Shown: in pieces, positions 1 through 5,045 of the stretch
Layout: each line of letters starts with the position of its first letter
Numbering within the stretch: position 1 is the first letter of the stretch
DNA from: Desulfocapsa sp.
Lineage (GTDB): Bacteria > Desulfobacterota > Desulfobulbia > Desulfobulbales > Desulfocapsaceae
Reading direction: 5' to 3'
Assembly: GCA_029942265.1 (NCBI GenBank)
Contig: JAOZTO010000217.1
Location: forward strand, 1 to 5,045
DNA: 5,045 nt
Position numbers and translations under genes: made by a program
The notes under the pieces: model-generated
What the model saw: the letters and a program-made list of their open reading frames with translations, nothing else
What the model was told of the DNA's origin: nothing
Database searches by the model: none

Positions 1-165
1 GTATTTTACATATTATCAAGTACTCGATGAAGTTAAAAATTGTAATTGATACAGCACTTCTTATCCGAAAATACTCTTTTTCCCACTGAAAGTCAAAAAC
101 TTAAGCACCGATATTTTACTAGATACATATTCATTTTTAGAGTATGTCTAACAGGTAGTTTTTTT

Positions 166-183
166 TGAGTGAGTATTCATTCA
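166..183. promoter_or_regulatory. TetR-family operator-like palindrome upstream of adk
   Basis: The 18 bases TGAGTGAGTATTCATTCA form an imperfect palindrome in which 7 of 9 pairs match. From memory, they agree at 16 of 18 positions with the consensus of the Bacillus subtilis fatty-acid regulator FadR (TGAATGAMTANTCATTCA), a TetR-family site. A TTGA-type -35 candidate (165-170) overlaps it, and poor -10 candidates lie at 187-195, so a bound repressor would block a promoter reading toward adk. No TetR-family gene is in the window, and the regulator and true target are unknown. The site could also serve a gene to the left of the window. Confidence 0.4.
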
Positions 184-217
184 CAATGGTATTACGACAA
201 ATAAAAAATAAGCTTAC

Positions 218-222
218 AGGAG
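218..222 (+). promoter_or_regulatory. Ribosome binding site of adk
   Basis: AGGAG lies 7 bases before the ATG at 230. It is a near-consensus Shine-Dalgarno sequence with ideal spacing, and it fixes the start of adk. Confidence 0.85.
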
Positions 223-229
223 ATAAATC

Positions 230-907
230 ATGGCTGTTAACATTCTTGCATTTGGACCAAATGGTAGTGGTAAAGGAACACAAGGCGCTATTGTAAAAGA
301 TAAGTATGGTATGAATCATATCGAGTCTGGCGCAATTTTCAGAGAGCACATAAAAGGTGGAACCGAACTTGGCAAAAAAGCAAAATCCTTTATTGAAGCC
401 GGTGATCTTGTTCCAGATGAAATCACCATTCCAATGGTTCTTGAAACGCTTGCAAAATCCAAAGAACAGGGGTGGTTACTCGATGGTTTCCCAAGATCTC
501 TTGCCCAGGCAGAAGCTTTGGACAGTGCTTTGAAAGAAGCTGGAATGAAAATTGATTACGTTATGGAGATTTTGCTTGATCGACAGATTGCAAAAGAGCG
601 TATTATGGGACGTCGCCTTTGTGCCAATGATAACAACCATCCGAACCATATTGCTTTTGAAGCTATCAAGCCAGTGGAAAAAGATGGTAAAATTGTTTGC
701 CGTGTCTGTGGTGGTGAGTTGAGCGCTCGTGCCGATGATCAGGATGAGGACGCGATCAATAAACGTCATGACATTTATTATGATACTGATACTGGTACCA
801 TGGCAGCTGTTAATTATTTTAAAAATACAGATAGTAAAGTAATCTCTGTTGATGGATCCATGGGGATCAAAGAAGTTACTGATGCTATTCTTGCTGAATT
901 AGATTGA
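230..907 (+). CDS. adk: Adenylate kinase with metal-binding LID
   Basis: This cytosolic enzyme catalyses ATP + AMP = 2 ADP and sets the adenylate balance. The 225-residue protein has the complete fold. The P-loop is at residues 9-18 (GPNGSGKGTQ, with PNGSG in place of the usual APGAG). The AMP site includes S33-G34 and R38, GFPR is at 86-89, and Q93 follows. RIMGRR is at 124-129, and R167, D169-D170 and R179 lie after the LID. The LID (about 130-166) is long and holds C131, H137, C157 and C160. These match in spacing the Cys3-His zinc/cobalt/iron site known for Desulfovibrio gigas adenylate kinase (Cys129, His135, Cys151, Cys154). The start is fixed by AGGAG seven bases upstream. The gene stands alone: a strong terminator lies downstream and a possible TetR-type operator upstream. 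Identity is certain; metal binding is inferred from the conserved ligands. Confidence 0.97.
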   Translation: MAVNILAFGPNGSGKGTQGAIVKDKYGMNHIESGAIFREHIKGGTELGKKAKSFIEAGDLVPDEITIPMVLETLAKSKEQGWLLDGFPRSLAQAEALDSALKEAGMKIDYVMEILLDRQIAKERIMGRRLCANDNNHPNHIAFEAIKPVEKDGKIVCRVCGGELSARADDQDEDAINKRHDIYYDTDTGTMAAVNYFKNTDSKVISVDGSMGIKEVTDAILAELD

Positions 908-1010
908 TCACAAACATTTACAATTCAGTGGTCTGGGCTGTTTTGAACCCAATCCGAATATTTACCCTATAAAAGGATAAGTTGTTTTTATAACAGTATT
1001 TTGTTTTTTG

Positions 1011-1048
1011 GGGCATATTTGCGTAACTGCGATATGCCCATTTTTTTT
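1011..1048 (+). terminator. Rho-independent terminator between adk and gmhA
   Basis: GGGCATAT (1011-1018) pairs perfectly with ATATGCCC (1032-1039), giving an 8-bp stem. The 13-base loop can form a short inner helix. An A and then eight T residues (1041-1048) follow directly, with more T after that. It sits about 100 bases past the adk stop and should end the adk transcript, separating it from the gmhA operon. A T-rich stretch rather than an A-run precedes the stem, so it is not a good terminator for the other strand. Confidence 0.85.
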
Positions 1049-1067
1049 GCTTTTTATAGCAGGATAT

Positions 1068-1110
1068 TTTACACTGCATTCTTGGTGTTTTCAATATTAC
1101 TCCTTATACG
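1068..1110 (+). promoter_or_regulatory. Weak promoter candidates for the gmhA operon
   Basis: A promoter is expected between the terminator at 1011-1048 and gmhA at 1122. TTTACA (1068-1073) is a 5-of-6 match to a -35 box but lacks a good -10 at normal spacing. TTGGTG (1082-1087) with TATACG (1105-1110) has a 17-base spacer but mediocre boxes. The second pair would start transcription only a few bases before the gmhA ATG. Both are sequence-only guesses. Confidence 0.3.
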
Positions 1111-1121
1111 TGGTTAAAATT

Positions 1122-1706
1122 ATGGAACGAATTATCTCAGAAGCATTAATTAATGCAGTGATGGCTCAAGAAGCTTTTGTTAAAGAAAGTCGCCAGAAAA
1201 TTATTGATCTGGCTTGTCAGATGGTGATCTGTATCAGGCAAGGGGGCAAAATCATTATTTTTGGAAATGGTGGCAGCGCCGCTGATGCCCAACATATGGC
1301 AGCTGAGTTTGTGAACAGATTTCTGATCAATAGAAAGCCAATGGCTGCTATTGCACTCACAACAGATAGCTCTGTAATAACTTCCATAGGAAATGATTTT
1401 TCTTTTGATGAGATCTTCTCGAAACAGGTACAGGCTTTGGGGAAACGTGAAGATCTGGCCCTGGGAATATCTACATCCGGTGGATCGTTGAATGTTATTA
1501 AAGGGCTTGAAGTTGCAAAAGGAATTGGAATGCAGACTGCGGCATTTACTGGTGGTATGGCAGGTGATGGTGGTGAATTAGGAAAAGTTGCCGATGTTAC
1601 CTTGAATGTGCCAACTGCAAAAACGCAACATATACAGGAAGTACACCTCTGGGCAGAACATTTACTCTGTGAACTTGTTGAGCGGGAGATTTTTGGTGAA
1701 AATTGA
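1122..1706 (+). CDS. gmhA: Phosphoheptose isomerase (sedoheptulose 7-phosphate isomerase), SIS domain
   Basis: This cytosolic enzyme turns sedoheptulose 7-phosphate into D-glycero-D-manno-heptose 7-phosphate, the first step toward the ADP-heptose of the lipopolysaccharide core. The protein is 194 residues from the chosen ATG, close to the family's usual 190-200. A single SIS domain carries the phosphate-binding loop GNGGSAADAQH (48-58), the second sugar-phosphate loop STSGGS (117-122) and the C-terminal IQEVHLWAEH (171-180). H58, E62, Q172 and H180 match the zinc and catalytic residues of known GmhA proteins. The reading frame is open back to an ATG at 1008, but that extension runs through the terminator and encodes an unrelated hydrophobic stretch, so I reject it. 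No clear Shine-Dalgarno precedes the ATG. It heads an operon and overlaps the next gene by 11 bases. A DiaA-like SIS protein is a less likely alternative. Confidence 0.9.
   Translation: MERIISEALINAVMAQEAFVKESRQKIIDLACQMVICIRQGGKIIIFGNGGSAADAQHMAAEFVNRFLINRKPMAAIALTTDSSVITSIGNDFSFDEIFSKQVQALGKREDLALGISTSGGSLNVIKGLEVAKGIGMQTAAFTGGMAGDGGELGKVADVTLNVPTAKTQHIQEVHLWAEHLLCELVEREIFGEN
1684..1688 (+). promoter_or_regulatory. Ribosome binding site selecting the GTG start at 1696
   Basis: GGGAG lies inside the end of gmhA, 7 bases before GTG at 1696. It is the only good Shine-Dalgarno near the start of the downstream gene and is the reason for choosing this non-ATG start over the in-frame ATG at 1606. 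Confidence 0.65.
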
Positions 1707-2646
1707 ACCACTTGATTTAAGCGGTCTAAAGACCTATTCTCTCCATGACCGTTTTTCCAAGGTAACTGTTGATCATTTTGGACATCCTGTGAAGGAACGT
1801 TCGACTCTTCGTAGTTTTATGGAATCTTTGCCAGACCAGCTCCTTGGACATGACTTTCCCGAGTTGATCCGTCGTCTTGCAAAATCGCATCGTGCCGGAA
1901 GGCCAGTACTTATGGGAATGGGCGCTCATGTAATTAAAGTTGGCTTGAATCCTGTCATTATTGATCTTATGGAACGCTCTATTATTACAGGACTTGCGAT
2001 GAACGGAGCTTGCATTATTCATGATGCGGAAATTGCTATGGCCGGATCAACTTCTGAAGAAGTGGGTGATGTTCTTGGTGATGGTGCATTTGGTGCAGCT
2101 CGGGAAACTGGTGAGATTTTGAATAGTGCCATTGCATCCGGTGCAACGAAAAATATAGGTATGGGACAGGCTGTGGGTGAATATCTGCTGGCTCAATCAT
2201 TTCCTTATAATGAGAAGAGTCTGCTTGCAACTGCTGCAAAACTTGGAATCCCTGTCACGATTCATGTTGCAATGGGTACAGATATAATACATATTCACCC
2301 ATCGGCTAATGGAGCTGATATCGGAAAGACATCTCATCATGATTTCCGGTTGTTTTGCTCTGAAATAGCCGAGTTACAAGGTGGGGCATATTTAAATGTT
2401 GGTTCGGCTGTCCTACTGCCGGAAGTTTTTTTAAAAGCTTTGACACTGGTTCGCAATCTTGGACATAAAGTGGATAATTTTACAACAGCTAATTTTGATT
2501 TTATTAAACATTATAGAACTTTAACAAACGTTGTTAACAGACCTACTGCAACAGGTGGGCGTGGATATAATATTTTAGGACATCATGAATTGATGATTCC
2601 TTTATTGGCAGCATCACTGCTTGATGAATTGGAAAGTTCATCATGA
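1696..2646 (+). CDS. Conserved protein of unknown function, deoxyhypusine-synthase-like
   Basis: I do not know the function of this 316-residue protein. It looks cytosolic, with no signal peptide or membrane segment. The segment from VLMGMGAHVIKVGL (71-84) through IIDLMER (88-94) to AMNGACIIHD (101-110) resembles the first nucleotide-binding half of deoxyhypusine synthases, where a similar 'TGA...HD' segment occurs. The C-terminal active-site lysine segment typical of true deoxyhypusine synthase (WGKI) is not seen; the end instead has GGRG (287-290) and GHHE (295-298). Other histidine-rich spots are H190, D196, H199, H201 and H214-H215-D216. I recall similar unnamed proteins in Geobacter-type genomes. 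The GTG start is supported by GGGAG seven bases upstream and gives an 11-base overlap with gmhA, suggesting coupled translation; cobA-hemD follows after 21 bases. A modified NAD-dependent enzyme is a guess. Confidence 0.8.
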   Translation: MKIEPLDLSGLKTYSLHDRFSKVTVDHFGHPVKERSTLRSFMESLPDQLLGHDFPELIRRLAKSHRAGRPVLMGMGAHVIKVGLNPVIIDLMERSIITGLAMNGACIIHDAEIAMAGSTSEEVGDVLGDGAFGAARETGEILNSAIASGATKNIGMGQAVGEYLLAQSFPYNEKSLLATAAKLGIPVTIHVAMGTDIIHIHPSANGADIGKTSHHDFRLFCSEIAELQGGAYLNVGSAVLLPEVFLKALTLVRNLGHKVDNFTTANFDFIKHYRTLTNVVNRPTATGGRGYNILGHHELMIPLLAASLLDELESSS

Positions 2647-2667
2647 AAATTAAGTTATGGTATTATT

Positions 2668-4221
2668 ATGAGTAAAAAACGAAAAGGAAAAGTGTATCTT
2701 GTTGGAGCAGGTCCAGGAGATCCCGGTCTTATCACTGTACGGGGTAAATATCTTTTGGAGCGCGCACAGGTAGTAGTGTATGACTATCTTGCCAGTGTGA
2801 AGTTGCTTAAGCATGTACCTCAAGGTGCAGAATTGATTTATGCTGGGAAGAAAGGTGGTGTGAAGCATACCCATACCCAGGAAGAGATCAATCAAATGCT
2901 GGTAGATTGGGCAGAAACCGGAAAAATGGTTGTCCGTTTAAAAGGTGGTGATCCGTTTATTTTTGGAAGAGGTGGAGAAGAGATTGAATTTCTGTCTGAT
3001 TCAGGTGTCGATTTTGAAGTTGTTCCAGGTGTAACATCTGCAACTGCTGCTGCAACCTATGCCGGAATTCCCATTACCCACCGTGAACACACAGCATCTG
3101 TTGCATTTCTGACTGGACATGAAGATCCCACAAAAGAAAATTCCAATATCGATTGGTCAAAACTTGCTACCGGAGCTGGTACATTAGTTGTTTATATGGG
3201 AATCAAAAATCTTCCTATTATAGTGAACAACCTGATGTCCAATGGGCGTGATCCTAAAACACCTGTGGCCGTTGTTCGATGGGCATCAACGCCTGAACAG
3301 CGTTCTGTGGTAGGGACTCTTGAAACGATTACTGATATTGTACGAGAGGCAGATATTAAACCACCAGCACTTATTATTGTTGGGGATGTAGTAAATCTTC
3401 GCAGTAAAATTGACTGGTTTGAAAAACGACCGCTTTTTGGAAAGCGAATTGTTGTCACAAGAACTAGGGAACAGGCTTCAGAACTGATGGCCGGCCTTGA
3501 AGAAAATGGTGGTAACTGCATTGAGTTTTCTACAATTAAGATTGAGCCGGTAGAATCCTATGAAGTGTTTGACGAAGAACTTGAACGTCTTGAAGAGTAT
3601 CACTGGATTCTTTTCACATCTCTAAATGGTGTGAAATACTTTTTTGAACGGCTCTATGCCAAGGGATTGGATGCCAGAAATATGAAAGGGCCTGGCATTG
3701 CAGCCGTTGGTAAAGCGACTGCTGATCTGCTGCTTGAGTATGGTGTTCGTGCTGATTTAATTCCTACTACTTTTACTGGAGAAGGACTTGCTGAATCTTT
3801 ACTTGATCAAGGGGTTGAAGGGCGAAAGGTTCTGATTCCACGGGCAGAAAAAGCAAGAGAAATTCTTCCAGAAACACTACGCGGAGCAGGGGCACAGGTG
3901 ACTGTGGCGCCAGTATATAAAAATGTTGCTCCAGATGGTAAGCGAGAACAGTTGCGTGAAGAGCTTGAATCTGGAAAAGTGGATATGGTCACCTTCACAA
4001 GTTCTTCTACGGTTCGGAATTTTCTTTCCATGGTGGATGCAGAATCAGATGCGGATTTAAAGCGATTAATGCATGAAGTAACCATCGCAGCAATTGGCCC
4101 GATTACTGCAAAAACAGTGACTGATAACGGTTTAACCGTTGATATTCAGCCAGAATCATACACAATTTCTGAGATGGTTCATGAAATTGTGGACTATTAC
4201 AAACCCGACGGCATGTTGTGA
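2668..4221 (+). CDS. cobA-hemD: Fused uroporphyrinogen-III C-methyltransferase / uroporphyrinogen-III synthase
   Basis: This 517-residue bifunctional enzyme has two domains. Residues 7-247 are the S-adenosylmethionine uroporphyrinogen-III methyltransferase (SUMT), which makes precorrin-2. They carry [11 protein letters not shown] (13-23), VYDYL (37-41), [16 protein letters not shown] (90-105), VVPGVTSA (118-125) and GIPITHR (133-139). Residues 255-512 are the HemD domain, which closes hydroxymethylbilane to uroporphyrinogen III. They carry VTRTREQA (263-270), FTSLNGV (316-322), VGKAT (347-351), IPRAE (390-394), FTSSS (443-447), IGPIT (476-480) and YTISEMV (498-504). Both domains look intact and in frame, as in many Desulfobacterota, clostridia and other anaerobes. 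The product feeds siroheme (for sulfite reductase), cobalamin and, in many sulfate reducers, heme by the siroheme route. hemA and hemC are not in the window. The ATG follows the previous stop by 21 bases, with no clear Shine-Dalgarno, so translation may be coupled. Identity is certain. Confidence 0.96.
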   Translation: MSKKRKGKVYLVGAGPGDPGLITVRGKYLLERAQVVVYDYLASVKLLKHVPQGAELIYAGKKGGVKHTHTQEEINQMLVDWAETGKMVVRLKGGDPFIFGRGGEEIEFLSDSGVDFEVVPGVTSATAAATYAGIPITHREHTASVAFLTGHEDPTKENSNIDWSKLATGAGTLVVYMGIKNLPIIVNNLMSNGRDPKTPVAVVRWASTPEQRSVVGTLETITDIVREADIKPPALIIVGDVVNLRSKIDWFEKRPLFGKRIVVTRTREQASELMAGLEENGGNCIEFSTIKIEPVESYEVFDEELERLEEYHWILFTSLNGVKYFFERLYAKGLDARNMKGPGIAAVGKATADLLLEYGVRADLIPTTFTGEGLAESLLDQGVEGRKVLIPRAEKAREILPETLRGAGAQVTVAPVYKNVAPDGKREQLREELESGKVDMVTFTSSSTVRNFLSMVDAESDADLKRLMHEVTIAAIGPITAKTVTDNGLTVDIQPESYTISEMVHEIVDYYKPDGML

Positions 4222-4243
4222 TTCCAGTCTGCTAACTGTAGAT

Positions 4244-4276
4244 AAAAAAAGCACACAACGGCAAGAACCGTTCTGC
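4244..4276 (-). terminator. Possible minus-strand terminator hairpin between cobA-hemD and hicA
   Basis: Read on the minus strand, GCA-G-AACGG pairs with CCGTT-GTG-TGC around a TTCTTG loop, and seven T residues follow directly (plus-strand A7 at 4244-4250). The helix is 5 bp plus 3 bp with an asymmetric bulge, so it is modest. In this direction it would stop transcripts entering cobA-hemD from the right. For the plus strand there is no T-run, so I see no intrinsic terminator after cobA-hemD. Confidence 0.3.
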
Positions 4277-4319
4277 AAACTATCGAAATATATGAGTTCG
4301 TTGATTTAATATAGAAAAC

Positions 4320-4338
4320 TAGTACCTACTTGGTACTA
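4320..4338. promoter_or_regulatory. Operator-like inverted repeat at the start of hicA
   Basis: TAGTACC (4320-4326) and GGTACTA (4332-4338) form a perfect 7-bp inverted repeat around a 5-base spacer. It ends on the A of the first possible hicA ATG. HicB-type antitoxins with a C-terminal DNA-binding domain commonly repress their own operon at palindromes near the promoter, which makes this the likely autoregulation site. I do not find a convincing -35/-10 pair; TAATAT (4307-4312) is the best -10 candidate. The assignment is by position and symmetry only. Confidence 0.5.
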
Positions 4339-4541
4339 TGTTTTACATGCCACCTAAAATTCGGGAACTCATAAAACAATTAGAAAAAGCAGGCTTCAAA
4401 AATCGTGGTGGCAAAGGTAGCCACCGTAACTTCATCCATCCAAAAGGTATTGCAATAACAGTATCCGGGAAAGTGGAATCTGATGCTAAAAAATATCAGG
4501 AAAATGAAGTTAAACGTAAAATAGCGGAGTCAACAAAATGA
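4338..4541 (+). CDS. hicA: HicA-type mRNA interferase toxin
   Basis: This small toxin (67 residues from this ATG, 64 from the ATG at 4347) has the dsRBD-like HicA fold, which cleaves mRNA independently of ribosome type and halts growth until HicB neutralises it. The N-terminal helix is 'KIRELIKQLEKAGF' (7-20). It is followed by the diagnostic loop RGGKGSHRNF (23-32) with the catalytic histidine H29, then the strands FIHPKG and IAITVSG. The length is normal and nothing is missing, so the toxin is probably active. Neither start has a good Shine-Dalgarno. The start at 4347 (MPPKIREL) fits the family's usual short N-terminus better, and it would leave the operator-like repeat at 4320-4338 outside the coding region. 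The stop overlaps the hicB start by 4 bases (ATGA), the classic toxin-first HicAB order. Confidence 0.92.
   Translation: MFYMPPKIRELIKQLEKAGFKNRGGKGSHRNFIHPKGIAITVSGKVESDAKKYQENEVKRKIAESTK
4526..4529 (+). promoter_or_regulatory. Ribosome binding site of hicB
   Basis: GGAG lies within the end of hicA, 8 bases before the hicB ATG at 4538. hicA itself has no comparable site, so the antitoxin is probably translated better than the toxin, as expected for such a pair. Confidence 0.65.
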
Positions 4542-4891
4542 AAGAGAGAGATAAATACTTAAAACTTGTTGAGTGGTCAGAAGAGGATCAATGCTATATT
4601 GGCTCAATCCCTAGTTGGGTAGGTCAATGTTGTCACGGAGAAAAAGAAGAGAAAGTTTACCATGAACTTTGTCAAATTGTTGATGAGTGGATTGAAATAT
4701 ATAAAAATGAAGGCCTAGCACTTCCAGACCCAACAAATAAAAAATATTCAGGAAAATTCCAACTTCGGCTGGGAAGTGAACTCCATAAAGTAATCTCCCT
4801 CAAAGCAATGCAAACAAGAGATAGCCTTAACAGTTTTTGTGTTAAAATGTTAAAGCAATCCCATACCCCAGATTACAATAATAAAAGTTAG
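4538..4891 (+). CDS. hicB: HicB-type antitoxin with ribbon-helix-helix domain
   Basis: This 117-residue antitoxin is expected to bind and block HicA and, as a complex, repress the operon. Residues 6-66 are the HicB partial RNase-H-like domain: VEWSEEDQCYIGSIPSWVGQ (11-30), then CHGEKEEKVYHELCQIVDEWIEIY with the usual gap-free helix, then GLALPDP (59-65). Residues about 71-106 (SGKFQLRLGSELHKVISLKA to SFCVKML) fit an Arc-like ribbon-helix-helix DNA-binding domain, in which the FQLRL strand would contact the operator. The start codon overlaps the hicA stop (ATGA) and has GGAG eight bases upstream, so the two genes are translationally coupled. Both domains look complete. The inverted repeat at 4320-4338 is the natural candidate target. 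Confidence 0.9.
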   Translation: MKERDKYLKLVEWSEEDQCYIGSIPSWVGQCCHGEKEEKVYHELCQIVDEWIEIYKNEGLALPDPTNKKYSGKFQLRLGSELHKVISLKAMQTRDSLNSFCVKMLKQSHTPDYNNKS

Positions 4892-4919
4892 GTTGCAGGT
4901 CTTGCTGAACAGCAACTTT
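4892..4919 (+). terminator. Weak hairpin after hicB, possible terminator
   Basis: TTGCTG (4902-4907) and CAGCAA (4910-4915) form a tight inverted repeat. An alternative pairing joins GTTGC (4892-4896) with GCAAC (4912-4916). Only TTT follows, so this is at best a poor intrinsic terminator for the hicAB transcript. The two pairings exclude each other. Confidence 0.25.
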
Positions 4920-4965
4920 GCCTTACGACTTAAAATCTGGTCTAAAAAACAAGAAAACTGATTTG

Positions 4966-5019
4966 TTATTCCCTGCGAATTAAATCAAGCAAGTCGTTAC
5001 TTGTCATTTTAGCACTCAT
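4966..5019 (-). CDS. Short minus-strand reading frame of 17 codons with a good ribosome binding site
   Basis: On the minus strand an ATG at 5019 opens MSAKMTSNDLLDLIRRE and stops at TAA. AAGGA lies 6 bases before the ATG, well placed for translation. The peptide reads like the polar N-terminus of a larger protein, so this may be the 5' end of a gene cut short by a frameshift or insertion, or simply chance. A 5-bp inverted repeat CAAGT-CGTT-ACTTG (4990-5003) lies within it. I cannot name a family. On the plus strand, an ATG at 5018 stays open to the window edge (nine codons) but has no ribosome binding site. Confidence 0.25.
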   Translation of the reverse strand: MSAKMTSNDLLDLIRRE

Positions 5020-5045
5020 GTCAGATCCTTCCAGGAGGCTACCGG

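Larger units (their letters stand above)
1..229. other. AT-rich intergenic region upstream of adk, no gene
   Basis: I see no credible reading frame on either strand here; stops are frequent in all frames, and the one open stretch on the minus strand runs antisense into adk. The contents are a T8 run at 159-166, an operator-like palindrome at 166-183 and the adk ribosome binding site at 218-222. The end of whatever gene lies to the left is not visible, so adk probably starts its own transcription unit inside this region. Confidence 0.6.

Noticed and set aside
148..166. The T8 run at 159-166 as the terminator of an upstream gene
   Set aside because: The preceding bases can form only a 3-bp stem, too weak for a rho-independent terminator.
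968..992. A 7-bp inverted repeat TATAAAA...TTTTATA after adk
   Set aside because: It is entirely A/T with a long loop, expected by chance in this AT-rich gap, and the real terminator lies just downstream.
1008..1121. A 38-codon N-terminal extension of gmhA from the ATG at 1008
   Set aside because: It reads through the terminator hairpin, encodes a hydrophobic stretch not found in GmhA, and would exceed the family length; the ATG at 1122 gives 194 residues and the expected motifs.
1606..1695. An ATG at 1606 as the start of the unknown protein
   Set aside because: It would overlap gmhA by about 100 bases with no ribosome binding site; GTG at 1696 has GGGAG at proper spacing.
1217..1711. A long minus-strand open frame of 164 codons opposite gmhA
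   Set aside because: It is a codon-position shadow of gmhA: its serine-, proline- and cysteine-rich product resembles no protein I know, and it has no supporting context.
4880..4925. GTTAGGT at the end of hicB as part of an integron attC site
   Set aside because: A matching RYYYAAC partner and the attC internal boxes are not present, and no integrase or cassette array is visible.
5018..5045. A plus-strand gene starting at ATG 5018
   Set aside because: Only nine codons are visible and there is no Shine-Dalgarno; it cannot be supported from this window.

Overview
The window looks like a chromosomal stretch from a Gram-negative, AT-rich, anaerobic sulfate-reducer-type bacterium, most likely of the Desulfobacterota (former Deltaproteobacteria). 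The best evidence is the adenylate kinase. Its P-loop variant and its LID, with a Cys3-His metal site, are the type known from Desulfovibrio enzymes. The single-chain uroporphyrinogen-III methyltransferase/synthase fits the same group. This placement is inferred from remembered family features; no search was run.

Layout: bases 1-229 hold no gene, but they contain a TetR-type operator-like palindrome just upstream of adk (230-907, adenylate kinase). A gap of about 210 bases follows, with a strong rho-independent terminator (1011-1048) and a weak promoter candidate. Next comes a compact plus-strand operon. It begins with a GmhA-type sedoheptulose-7-phosphate isomerase (1122-1706). An uncharacterised 316-residue protein with deoxyhypusine-synthase-like sequence features follows (1696-2646, GTG start overlapping the gene before). 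The operon ends with a fused cobA-hemD (2668-4221). After a 116-base spacer lies a type II toxin-antitoxin pair, hicA-hicB (4338-4891), whose own operator-like inverted repeat overlaps the first possible hicA start. The last 154 bases carry no convincing gene. They hold a 17-codon minus-strand reading frame with a good ribosome binding site, which may be a remnant or a tiny gene.

How the genes work together: Adk balances adenine nucleotides and is transcriptionally separate. GmhA starts the ADP-heptose branch for lipopolysaccharide. CobA-HemD converts hydroxymethylbilane through uroporphyrinogen III to precorrin-2, the source of siroheme and cobalamin and, in many sulfate reducers, of heme. 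The middle protein has no clear link to either pathway and is the most interesting unknown here. The hicAB pair is an accessory module sitting behind a housekeeping operon. I see no CRISPR array, tRNA, rRNA, complete insertion sequence or obviously new multi-gene system.
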